From Acidobacteriota bacterium (GTDB lineage: Bacteria > Acidobacteriota > Blastocatellia > Pyrinomonadales > Pyrinomonadaceae): a stretch of DNA of 57,429 bases. The notes beneath the pieces are model-generated. The model made no database searches. It saw only the letters and a list, made by a program, of their open reading frames with translations, and was not told the origin of the DNA. This document shows positions 17,926 to 24,771 of this stretch, piece by piece (position 1 is the first letter of the stretch; each line of letters begins with the position of its first letter). The position numbers and the translations under genes were made by a program. The stretch is taken from positions 1-57,429 of the forward strand of contig JAIVJV010000016.1 of assembly GCA_020199835.1 (NCBI GenBank), in the 5' to 3' direction.

Positions 17926-19038
17926 TCAGCTCTCGGTTATCGGTTCGCTGTCCGTGATGCGAACCGGATGCGGGCCGCTTCGCGACTCTCGCATTTGCCG
18001 CCGCGAGCCGCCGTTGGTGCGGTGAATGTCGCTGTGGCCGTTTTCTGCTTCTTCCCAGAGGCGTCCAAAGATCATCTTGCCGGCGGTTGTCTGCAACACG
18101 CTGGTCACGGCGATGTCGGCGTTTTTGCCGATGAGCCGGCGCGCGTTGTCAACGACGACCATCGTGCCATCATCAAGGTAGGCGACACCCTGGTTGTATT
18201 CCTTGCCTTCTTTCAGGATGAAGACGCGCATTGCCTCGCCCGGCAGCACGACCGGCTTGAGCGCGTTGGCTAACTCGTTGATGTTGAGCACGCTGACTCC
18301 GCGCAACTGGGAGACTTTATTCAAATTGAAATCGTTGGTGACGATCACCGCGTCGAGCTGTTTGCCGAGTTCGATGAGTTTCAGATCGACTTCGCGAACC
18401 GAAGGAAAATCGGTTTCCACGATCTGAATGTCGAGCGAACTGTTGTTCTGCAAACGGTTGAGCATGTCGAGGCCGCGGCGGCCACGCTGGCGCTTGGACG
18501 AATCGGGCGAATCGGCGACTTGTTGCAGTTCGCGCAGGATGAACTGCGGAATGATCAAAGTGCCGCTTAAAAACCCGGTTTCGGCAACGTCGGCAATACG
18601 CCCGTCGATGATCACTGAGGTGTCGAGAATTTTTAAGTCGCGCCGCGCGACCTTGTCGCTGAAGATGCCGCCGAGTGCGGAGAGATCCAGGTAATCGCCT
18701 TTGGCTGCGCCGACCATCAGGCCCACGTACGCCATAAAGAACGTCAGCGCTAACGTAAGAAAGGTTTTGTCTTCGGGGTCGATCGATTCCTGCCGGCTGA
18801 TCAGCGAGCCGATCAGGTAAGCGCCGAGTATGCCGAGAATCGAACCGACGGCGGCGCCAATCAGCGTTTTGAGCGTGGCGCGTCGTATGCGCAGTTCAAA
18901 AACGATGATGCAGATCGCGATCAACAGACCTGCACCCGCCGAAATCCACGCATCGTTGGATATCGGTTTAAGGATGTATCCCGCTGATATCAGAAATGCC
19001 GGGATTAGAAGCCGTATGAGAACGACATCGGCATGCAT
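17926..19038 (-). CDS. Membrane PIN-TRAM domain protein (YacL-like)
   Basis: 370 aa. Residues about 1-120 contain four hydrophobic segments. A PIN ribonuclease-like domain follows (LDTSVIIDGRIAD, then ELQQVAD, and VIVTNDFNLN with acidic residues), and then a TRAM domain (LKEGKEYNQGVAYLDDGTMVVVDNARRLIGK). This is the YacL architecture, typically found next to ispD/ispF, and is thought to act on RNA; no antitoxin partner is present. A candidate promoter lies immediately upstream (19048-19076), giving almost no 5' leader. Confidence 0.93.
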   Translation of the reverse strand: MHADVVLIRLLIPAFLISAGYILKPISNDAWISAGAGLLIAICIIVFELRIRRATLKTLIGAAVGSILGILGAYLIGSLISRQESIDPEDKTFLTLALTFFMAYVGLMVGAAKGDYLDLSALGGIFSDKVARRDLKILDTSVIIDGRIADVAETGFLSGTLIIPQFILRELQQVADSPDSSKRQRGRRGLDMLNRLQNNSSLDIQIVETDFPSVREVDLKLIELGKQLDAVIVTNDFNLNKVSQLRGVSVLNINELANALKPVVLPGEAMRVFILKEGKEYNQGVAYLDDGTMVVVDNARRLIGKNADIAVTSVLQTTAGKMIFGRLWEEAENGHSDIHRTNGGSRRQMRESRSGPHPVRITDSEPITES

Positions 19039-19047
19039 AACAAAGGC

Positions 19048-19076
19048 ATACTACCACGCGCGCGTCGTACCGTCAC
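19048..19076 (-). promoter_or_regulatory. Candidate promoter for PIN-TRAM/ispDF/nucleoside run
   Basis: Minus strand: -35 GTGACG (19071-19076), 17-nt spacer, -10 TAGTAT (19048-19053). The predicted start (about 19041) is only a few nucleotides before the ATG at 19038. The match is moderate and the gene could instead be read through from infA, 81 nt upstream. Confidence 0.4.
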
Positions 19077-19119
19077 GAAAATACGCGCTAAAGGAGGGCT
19101 CTCTTTTGACTAAGAGGTC

Positions 19120-19341
19120 CTATTTGTATCGATAAGTAATTCTGCCGCGGGACAGATCGTAGGGCGACATCTCAACGGCTACGCGATCGCCCACGAGGAT
19201 GCGGATGCGATTTTTGCGCATCTTGCCGGAAATAGCGGCGAGCACGACGTGTTCGCTGTTGTCGAGACGCACTTTGAAGAAGGCGTTGGGCTGCTTATCG
19301 ATAATCGTGCCCTCCGCCGGAATAAGATCTTCTGCTGCCAA
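19120..19341 (-). CDS. infA: Translation initiation factor IF-1
   Basis: 73-aa S1/OB-fold protein binding the ribosomal A site. Seen: EGTIIDKQPNAFFKVRLDN, the SGKMRKNRIRILVGDRV core and the SRGRITYRYK ending, all diagnostic. The start codon is TTG (19339-19341) behind a perfect AAGGAG with a 7-8 nt gap. infA stands alone here, away from ribosomal protein genes, next to a PIN-TRAM gene. Confidence 0.97.
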   Translation of the reverse strand: MAAEDLIPAEGTIIDKQPNAFFKVRLDNSEHVVLAAISGKMRKNRIRILVGDRVAVEMSPYDLSRGRITYRYK

Positions 19342-19398
19342 TCAGGTTCTCCTTGGAAGTGAACTGAGACTTTTCCGCAGGGGCACAATAACACACCC

Positions 19399-19489
19399 AT
19401 TGCCGATTGCCGATTGCCGATTGCCAATTTGAAGACGTGAACTCACCAGCCCGCCTTCAATCGGCAATCCGCAATTGGCAATCGGCAAT
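19399..19489. repeat. ATTGCCG-type inverted repeat
   Basis: Four tandem copies of an ATTGCCG/ATTGCCA unit (19399-19430) face an inverted run (19459-19489) of the complementary AATCGGCA/CAATTGGC units, with about 28 nt between. A related arrangement follows clpX (about 47308-47396). It is an intergenic dispersed repeat, probably a structured RNA/DNA hairpin; no coding potential is seen. Confidence 0.7.
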
Positions 19490-19490
19490 A

Positions 19491-19564
19491 TTTTGAACTC
19501 GTTCAAAAACTTCTTGACACCCCTCCCAAACAGGCGTAGGCTGCGGTTAGTTGAACGTGTTCAA
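19491..19564 (+). promoter_or_regulatory. Promoter with two TetR-type operators
   Basis: -35 TTGACA (19514-19519), 17-nt spacer and -10 TAGGCT (19537-19542). Two palindromes of one type flank it: TTTTGAAC-TC-GTTCAAAA (19491-19508) just upstream of -35, and TTGAAC-GT-GTTCAA (19551-19564) at the predicted start site. The shared core TTGAAC(N2)GTTCAA and the TetR gene as third cistron suggest autorepression. GGAGG at 19576-19580 serves the first gene. Confidence 0.75.
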
Positions 19565-19586
19565 ATTTAGCTAGAGGAGGCTGACC

Positions 19587-19994
19587 ATGACAATCGTAGT
19601 AACCACCTATGCGGTTTACCTGGCGATTAGTATCGCCCTGACAATCTGGGTCGCCCACACGCTACACAAAAACGGCCGCATCTTCCTCGTCGACGTGTTC
19701 CACGGCAACGATGCCCTTGCCGATTCCGTCAATCACCTGCTCGTGGTCGGGTTCTACCTGATTAACCTTGGTTACGTCAGCATGGCGCTCAAGCTCGGCT
19801 ACGCCATCAACAACACGCAGGAAGGTATCGAAGCCCTCTCCGTTAAAATCGGCATGGTGCTGATCGTGCTCGGCGGCATGCACTTCTTTAACCTCTTCGT
19901 TTTCAGTCGCATGCGCAAGCGCACGAACAAACGACAGGATCATCCGCCGGTCGGACCGGACTCGTTCACTGCCGTCGAGCAGGAGGCGGCCTGA
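19587..19994 (+). CDS. Small integral membrane protein, function unknown
   Basis: 135 aa with three likely transmembrane segments: about 5-25, 48-70 (HLLVVGFYLINLGYVSMAL) and 85-110 (GMVLIVLGGMHFFNLFVFS). A short basic tail follows (RMRKRTNKRQD). I recognise no named family. It is first in a three-gene unit with a DCC thiol protein and a TetR regulator, with 4 nt to the next gene, so its role is probably tied to the TetR ligand or to a membrane redox or stress function. Start fixed by AGAGGAGG with 6-nt spacing. Confidence 0.8.
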   Translation: MTIVVTTYAVYLAISIALTIWVAHTLHKNGRIFLVDVFHGNDALADSVNHLLVVGFYLINLGYVSMALKLGYAINNTQEGIEALSVKIGMVLIVLGGMHFFNLFVFSRMRKRTNKRQDHPPVGPDSFTAVEQEAA

Positions 19995-19998
19995 GGCC

Positions 19999-20364
19999 AT
20001 GCTTACTCTAAACGTGCTTTACGACCCGGATTGTGGCTTGTGTCGCCGCTCGCACGAATGGCTCGCGGAGCAGCCGAAACTGATTGAGATGACTTTCGTG
20101 CCGTGCGCGTCGGAGGAAGCGCGCAAGCGTTTTCCCCAACTCAACCACGATTTGACGAAGAAAGACCTGACTGTCGTGAGTGACGATGGCGCCGTGTATT
20201 TCGGTCCGAAGGCGTGGTTGATGGTGCTCTGGGCCCTGACTCGTTATCGCGAATGGTCCTACCGGCTGGCGTCTCCTGAATTGCTGCCGACGACCAAACG
20301 CGTGGTGTCAGCCATTTCGCAGAACCGATACCAGATCACGCGTCTGGCTGGGTTGAATCGGTGA
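19999..20364 (+). CDS. DCC-family thiol-disulfide oxidoreductase (DUF393)
   Basis: 121-aa protein of the DCC family, named for its N-terminal DxxCxxC motif; here DPDCGLC with Cys13 and Cys16 and the following RRSHEWL helix. It resembles a thioredoxin fold without signal peptide. The stop overlaps the TetR start by 4 nt (20361-20364). Partner and substrate are unknown. These genes are often next to membrane or electron-transfer proteins. Confidence 0.87.
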   Translation: MLTLNVLYDPDCGLCRRSHEWLAEQPKLIEMTFVPCASEEARKRFPQLNHDLTKKDLTVVSDDGAVYFGPKAWLMVLWALTRYREWSYRLASPELLPTTKRVVSAISQNRYQITRLAGLNR

Positions 20365-21092
20365 AGCCGGTGGCCGCGATGCGCAAAAAGAAAGCAACGA
20401 AAACGTTGAAGGGCGATCAGACGAAAGCCCTGATCCTGGAAACAGCCCTCGAGATATTTCGCGAGCGTGGTTACGAGGAAACGACGATGCGCGCAATTGC
20501 TGAAAAGGCAGGCGTCGCACTCGGAAACACCTATTACTACTTTCGCTCGAAGGAGTATCTGATCCAGGCCTTCTATCAGCGTTTGCACGACGAGCACCTC
20601 GCGGCCTCGCTGCCGGCTTTGGAAAAGAAAGAGACTTTGAAAGCACGCCTGCAAGCGGTGATGCGGCTGAGAATTGACGTAATGAAGCCGTATCACCAGT
20701 TTGCGGGCGTGCTCTTCAAGACGGCGGCGCATCCGCAGAGTCCGTTGAATCCTTTTTCAGACGAATCCGATCCGGTTCGCGATCAAAGCATCGCGCTCTT
20801 TGCGAAAGTGGTTGAAGGAACGAAGGCGCGCATTCCGAAAGATCTGCAAGCGGAGCTGCCTTACCTGCTGTGGCTTTATCAGATGGGCGTCGTGTTGTTC
20901 TGGATTCACGACCCGTCGCCAAATCATCGCCGCACGTATCGCTTGATCGATCACACCGTCGACCTGCTCGACAAACTGATTCATCTCGCTAGCAACCCAT
21001 TCATGCGGCCGCTGCGCAAGCAGGCGCTGCGGCTGGTCGCTGAGATCCGCGAGGCGCTGCCGGATGATGAAGATGAGGAACAAAAGAAATGA
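20361..21092 (+). CDS. TetR/AcrR-family transcriptional regulator
   Basis: 243 aa. The N-terminal TetR HTH (about residues 20-66: KALILETALEIFRERGYEET, MRAIAEKAGVALGNTYYYF) is followed by an all-helical ligand domain. The start could be the ATG overlapping the previous stop (20361) or Met7. It probably represses its own operon at the two TTGAAC(N2)GTTCAA sites at 19491-19564. The downstream end overlaps by 4 nt the start of a truncated epimerase gene. Confidence 0.93.
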   Translation: MKPVAAMRKKKATKTLKGDQTKALILETALEIFRERGYEETTMRAIAEKAGVALGNTYYYFRSKEYLIQAFYQRLHDEHLAASLPALEKKETLKARLQAVMRLRIDVMKPYHQFAGVLFKTAAHPQSPLNPFSDESDPVRDQSIALFAKVVEGTKARIPKDLQAELPYLLWLYQMGVVLFWIHDPSPNHRRTYRLIDHTVDLLDKLIHLASNPFMRPLRKQALRLVAEIREALPDDEDEEQKK

Positions 21093-21199
21093 GAGTCGCA
21101 ATCACTGGCGCTACTGGTTTCGTAGGGAGCCACCTGGCTGATAGGCTGAGTAGTGAAGGACACAAGGTTATTCGAGTAGCTGCCGGCTGGACAATGTAG
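21089..21199 (+). pseudogene. Truncated NAD-dependent epimerase/dehydratase
   Basis: The frame starts with ATG inside the TetR stop region (ATGA overlap) and encodes 36 aa beginning MRVAITGATGFVGSHLADRL, the classic GxxGxxG Rossmann start of NAD(P)-binding epimerases. A TAG at 21197-21199 ends it before any further domain motif. No continuation is visible in any frame up to 21406. I read it as the remaining 5' end of a deleted fourth gene of the operon. Confidence 0.75.
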
Positions 21200-21406
21200 A
21201 GGGTTTGGAACACGGATTTACCGCCTGTCAGGCAGTGGCGCACTGCGCGGGCATTTAAGCGCCCCGTCGCGCCGGCCCCTACGACCTTGTGCCAACGCGA
21301 CGATTCACACCGGAACAGATCCGCAACGGTCTGCCACATCCTGCGCCGTTCTGCGTGGGCGATCTGCGTTTATGTTCGTAGGTTGGTGTGGGGTTAATAT
21401 GAACCG

Positions 21407-22537
21407 ATGCGCATCGCCATCGTTGGCGGCGGTATTGGTGGTCTAACTACCGCGCTGGCTCTCAAAGAGTTCGGATTCGAAGCGGAAGTTTACGAACAGG
21501 CGCCGATGCTGCTGGATGTCGGCGCGGCGATTGCCGTCTGGCCTAACGCGTTGCGCGTCCTCGAGCGGCTCGGACTTGCCGAGGCCATTCACCAACACGC
21601 CGGCGAGATGGATGAGATCCGCTGGCTGGATCGGCGCGGCTTTTTGATCAATCGCGTTTCAATCCCGCGGTCTGTGGCGCTGCATCGCGCCGATTTGCAA
21701 TCTACGTTGCGGCACGCACTTCCGCCCAGTTGGATCAAACTCGGTTACAGTTTGGCGGCGTACGACGTGTGTAAAGATAAAGTCATCGTTCGCTTTACAA
21801 ACAACGAAGAGATCGAAGCAGATTTTTTGATGGGCGCGGATGGGATTCACTCAGACGTGCGATCACAGTTACTCGGGGATGGTCCGCCGAGCTATCGTGG
21901 TTACACGGTTTGGCGCGGTATCGCATCTGCCGCACCCGGTTCTGTTTCTTCAAACACCGCGATCGAGATCCACGGCCGCGGCCAACGCTTCGGCATCGGA
22001 CCTGTCGGCAATGGCCGCGTCGGCTGGTGGGCCACCGCAAACGCCACCACAGAACAGCATTCGTCTCACGACACGCAAAGCGAACTGTTGCGCTTGTTCC
22101 ACAGTTGGTACAAACCCGCCGTGCGCCTGATTGAAGCCACGGCGTCGAACCGCATCCTCACGACTCCCGCGTTCGATCGCGACGCAAGTTCAATCTGGGG
22201 TGACACACGAGTAACGCTGCTCGGCGATGCGATTCATCCAACCACGCCAAATCTCGGCCAGGGCGGTTGTCTGGCAATGGAAGATGCGATGGTCCTGGCG
22301 AGGTGCTTTGAGAAATACGGGCCAAGCGAAGAGGCGTTACGAAAATACGAGAGCTGCCGGCAAAGTCGCACGGCAGCCATCACAAAATACTCACGCTTTT
22401 ACGGAAACGTCGGCCAGTGGCAAAACCAATTGGCTCGAGGAATTAAAAAAATTTTCCTTTCGCTCGCTCCCGAATCCGTACTGCAACGAGTAGTGCAGAC
22501 AGTGTTCGACTACGACGCAACCACCGTTACGGTGTAA
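21407..22537 (+). CDS. FAD-dependent monooxygenase
   Basis: 376-aa class A flavoprotein monooxygenase (PHBH/UbiH-like, close to zeaxanthin-epoxidase and salicylate-hydroxylase types). The Rossmann motif GGGIGG lies at 7-12, DG motif in MGADGIHSDVR near 150, and GDAIHPTTPNLGQGG, the second FAD motif, near 285-300. It hydroxylates or epoxidises an unknown organic substrate with NAD(P)H and O2. It is read with the quinone oxidoreductase 26 nt downstream. Confidence 0.9.
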   Translation: MRIAIVGGGIGGLTTALALKEFGFEAEVYEQAPMLLDVGAAIAVWPNALRVLERLGLAEAIHQHAGEMDEIRWLDRRGFLINRVSIPRSVALHRADLQSTLRHALPPSWIKLGYSLAAYDVCKDKVIVRFTNNEEIEADFLMGADGIHSDVRSQLLGDGPPSYRGYTVWRGIASAAPGSVSSNTAIEIHGRGQRFGIGPVGNGRVGWWATANATTEQHSSHDTQSELLRLFHSWYKPAVRLIEATASNRILTTPAFDRDASSIWGDTRVTLLGDAIHPTTPNLGQGGCLAMEDAMVLARCFEKYGPSEEALRKYESCRQSRTAAITKYSRFYGNVGQWQNQLARGIKKIFLSLAPESVLQRVVQTVFDYDATTVTV

Positions 22538-22563
22538 TCGATCTGTGGCACAATCTACTCACA

Positions 22564-23535
22564 ATGAAAGCCATTCAAGTTTCTCAAACGGGCGGACCCG
22601 AGGTGCTCGTTCAAGTCGAACTGCCGGCGCCAAAACCGAAAGCAAATGAAGCCGTCGTGCAAATCAAAGCCGCGGGTGTGAACTTCATCGACGTGTACTT
22701 TCGCGAAGGCCGTTATCCAGCACAACCGCCTTTTGTGAACGGTCAGGAAGCAGCAGGTGTTGTCACCGAAATCGGCAGCGATGTTACGGAAGTACAAGTT
22801 GGAGATCGCGTTGCGTACTCAGGCGCGCTCGGAAGCTATGCAGAGTATGCGGCAGTGCCTGCGGCGCGGCTGGTGAAGATTCCGGATGACTTGAGTTTCG
22901 AACAAGCGGCGGCGGCGATGCTGCAAGGCATGACTGCGCACTATCTCGTGCACAGTACTTACAAACTGCAAGCAGGTGAGACGGCGTTGATACACGCTGC
23001 GGCAGGTGGCGTCGGGTTGTTGCTGGTCCAAATGGCGAAGAACATCGGCGCACGCGTGATCGGCACGGCCGGCACACGAGACAAGGCGCAACTCGCGCGG
23101 GACGCGGGCGCGGATGAGTGCATCGTCTATACCGAGGCAGATTTTGAAATGGAGACGCGCCGGTTAACAGATGGCAAGGGCGTCAACGTTATTTATGATG
23201 GCGTCGGCAAAGCGACGTTTGAAAAAGGTCTCAACGTGCTCGTGCCGCGTGGATATCTCGTGCTGTTTGGTGGATCGAGTGGCGCGGTGCCGCCGTTTGA
23301 TCTGATCAGGTTGTCGCAGAAGGGATCGCTGTTTGTGACACGGCCGACGCTGGCGCATTACACGGCGACGCGCGAAGAGCTCGAGTGGCGGGCGAAGGAT
23401 GTGTTGCGATGGATCGCCGCTGGAGAATTGAAGCTGCGCATTCACAAAACGTATCAGCTTGCGGAAGCAGCGCAAGCGCATCGCGATCTTGAGGGAAGAA
23501 AGACGACCGGGAAGTTGTTGCTGATTCCGTCGTGA
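22564..23535 (+). CDS. qor: NADPH:quinone oxidoreductase, QOR type
   Basis: 323-aa zinc-independent medium-chain dehydrogenase/reductase. Seen: GVNFIDVYFREGRYP, the GQEAAGVVTEIG segment, GDRVAYSG, and the NADPH-binding AAAGGVGLL near residue 150. The Zn ligands of alcohol dehydrogenases are absent, as in quinone/zeta-crystallin oxidoreductases. It reduces quinones or enones in the cytosol. Confidence 0.92.
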   Translation: MKAIQVSQTGGPEVLVQVELPAPKPKANEAVVQIKAAGVNFIDVYFREGRYPAQPPFVNGQEAAGVVTEIGSDVTEVQVGDRVAYSGALGSYAEYAAVPAARLVKIPDDLSFEQAAAAMLQGMTAHYLVHSTYKLQAGETALIHAAAGGVGLLLVQMAKNIGARVIGTAGTRDKAQLARDAGADECIVYTEADFEMETRRLTDGKGVNVIYDGVGKATFEKGLNVLVPRGYLVLFGGSSGAVPPFDLIRLSQKGSLFVTRPTLAHYTATREELEWRAKDVLRWIAAGELKLRIHKTYQLAEAAQAHRDLEGRKTTGKLLLIPS

Positions 23536-23650
23536 GGCCTAAGGGTTCCTTATTTAAGAAACGAAAAAGCCAAATGGCCTCTCGCCGGCGGAACTCCCGC
23601 AAACACCAGCACCAATTCTCGACGCCGGCACCACCAGCAGCACAAAATTC

Positions 23651-23680
23651 TTGACACCGTTTTTAAGGAGCGCCTATAGT
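23651..23680 (+). promoter_or_regulatory. Promoter of the phenylalanine operon
   Basis: -35 TTGACA (23651-23656), 18-nt spacer, -10 TATAGT (23675-23680): a near-consensus sigma-70 promoter. The expected start (about 23687) lies only about 4 nt before the leader-peptide ATG at 23691. The AAGGAG at 23665-23670 lies upstream of the transcript start and would not serve that ATG. Confidence 0.75.
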
Positions 23681-23690
23681 AGCCCTCGTC

Positions 23691-23795
23691 ATGCGTAACG
23701 CTCGCACATTTTTCTACTTCGCCTTTACGTTCCGCTCCTTCTTTTACGGGGAGAGCGGGCCGGCGAATTGCGAGAAAGATGTGCTGAGGACCTAA
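23691..23795 (+). CDS. Phenylalanine-rich leader peptide (attenuator)
   Basis: 34-aa ORF with seven Phe and two Tyr within residues 7-19 (FFYFAFTF then SFFY), immediately before a terminator hairpin and the Phe-pathway genes. In the classic pheA-type mechanism, shortage of charged tRNA-Phe stalls the ribosome on the Phe codons and favours an antiterminator. It is too biased and too well placed to be chance, but is not homologous to enteric PheL in sequence that I can see. The Phe codons are a mixture of TTT and TTC. Confidence 0.8.
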   Translation: MRNARTFFYFAFTFRSFFYGESGPANCEKDVLRT

Positions 23796-23822
23796 AAGCA
23801 AGCACAACACCTTCAAGCGAGG

Positions 23823-23859
23823 CCAGCCGCGATCCTGAAAAAGTCGCGGCTGGTTTTTT
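23823..23859 (+). terminator. Attenuator terminator
   Basis: Perfect 10-bp stem CCAGCCGCGA (23823-23832) / TCGCGGCTGG (23844-23853) with an 11-nt loop, followed by six T (23854-23859). It stands between the leader peptide stop and the chorismate mutase start. A GC-rich stretch inside the leader (about 23753-23766) could pair with the left arm to form an antiterminator; that pairing is inferred. Confidence 0.9.
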
Positions 23860-23881
23860 GTTGTTCAAATACGGAGCAGCC

Positions 23882-24199
23882 ATGATGGAAATCGAACATT
23901 GGCGTAGCGAGATCGACGAGATCGACGCCGAAATTCTGCGGCTTCTCAACATGCGAGCGCGTCTTGCACTGAAAGTCGGCGCGTTAAAACGATCAGCACG
24001 CCTGCCGTTTTGCGATCCCGACCGCGAGCGCTACGTCCTGCGTCGCTTGCAGGACATCAACACCGGCCCCCTGGACCACCGCGCCGTTTACAAACTCTTC
24101 CGCCGCATCATTGGCGAATCGCGAAGAATCCAGACAAACGTTGCGCAAACCAACATCGCTCAACGCACCGATTTCGTGAGGAGTACAAAAGTCTCGTGA
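23882..24199 (+). CDS. Chorismate mutase, AroQ type
   Basis: 105-aa all-helical chorismate mutase converting chorismate to prephenate. It shows WRSEIDEIDAEILRLLNMRARLALKVGALKR (helix 1 with the conserved Arg/Lys) and the DPDRERYVLRRL segment. Start is the ATG at 23882 or the adjacent one at 23885; GGAG at 23873-23876 fits either. The open frame upstream to 23768 crosses the attenuator and is not a gene. The stop overlaps the GTG start of the dehydratase (GTGA). Confidence 0.92.
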   Translation: MMEIEHWRSEIDEIDAEILRLLNMRARLALKVGALKRSARLPFCDPDRERYVLRRLQDINTGPLDHRAVYKLFRRIIGESRRIQTNVAQTNIAQRTDFVRSTKVS

Positions 24200-24771
24200 C
24201 CTCAGTCGCACGCAAAATACGGGTGGCGTTTCAGGGCCAGCGCGGCGCATTCAGCGAAGAAGCTGCGCTGAAGCTGCTGGGTCATGAGATCGAGCTCGTG
24301 CCGCAAAGGACTTTCGCAGCGCTCTACCGCAGTATCGATAACGGCGACGCGGATTTTGTCCTTGCGCCCATGTCGAACACGATCGCGGGGCCAGTGGAGG
24401 CGTCAGTCGAATTGTTGCGGCAGAGTTCACTCCAGAGGCTGGACGAAGTCGAGCTTCAGATCGAACAGCACCTCATCGGCTGCCCTGATGCAACGTTAAC
24501 CGATCTCGAATCGGTGCAATCGCACGCCGTTGCACTCGCCCAGTGCCAACGTTTTTTCGCAGAGCATCCCCGGCTCAAACCAATCACTGCAGACGACACT
24601 GCCGGCAGTGTCGCTGAGATCATGCACAGCGGCGACCCGACGCGCGCCGCGATCGCCGGACGACGCGCCGCCGAAATCTACGGTGCGTCAATCATTCGCG
24701 AATCCATCCAGGATCAACCCGAAAACTTTACGCGTTTTGTTTTACTCTCCTTGAAAGGCAAAGAATCATGA
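24196..24771 (+). CDS. pheA: Prephenate dehydratase without ACT domain
   Basis: 191 aa, read from GTG at 24196-24198 (GAGGAG 12 nt upstream; overlaps the mutase stop). It converts prephenate to phenylpyruvate. Motifs: AFQGQRGAFSEEAA, RTFAALYRSIDNGDADFVLAP, DTAGSVAEI, AAIAGRRAAEIYG and ENFTRF. It ends about 10 residues after the TRF motif, where the family normally carries an ~80-aa ACT domain for Phe feedback. The usual PIENS sequence reads PMSNT, so the conserved Glu is missing. Activity therefore needs testing; the operon context still argues for function. Confidence 0.82.
   Translation: MTSVARKIRVAFQGQRGAFSEEAALKLLGHEIELVPQRTFAALYRSIDNGDADFVLAPMSNTIAGPVEASVELLRQSSLQRLDEVELQIEQHLIGCPDATLTDLESVQSHAVALAQCQRFFAEHPRLKPITADDTAGSVAEIMHSGDPTRAAIAGRRAAEIYGASIIRESIQDQPENFTRFVLLSLKGKES

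Noticed and set aside
17926..19038. PIN-domain toxin of a toxin-antitoxin pair
   Set aside because: The membrane segments, TRAM domain and ispDF context identify a YacL-type housekeeping protein; no antitoxin gene is adjacent.
23768..23881. N-terminal extension of chorismate mutase
   Set aside because: It crosses the leader-peptide stop and the attenuator hairpin, and no homologous residues are visible.
24010..24195. ATG-started extension of the prephenate dehydratase frame
   Set aside because: It lies entirely over chorismate mutase in another frame and has no dehydratase similarity; GTG at 24196 fits the operon overlap.
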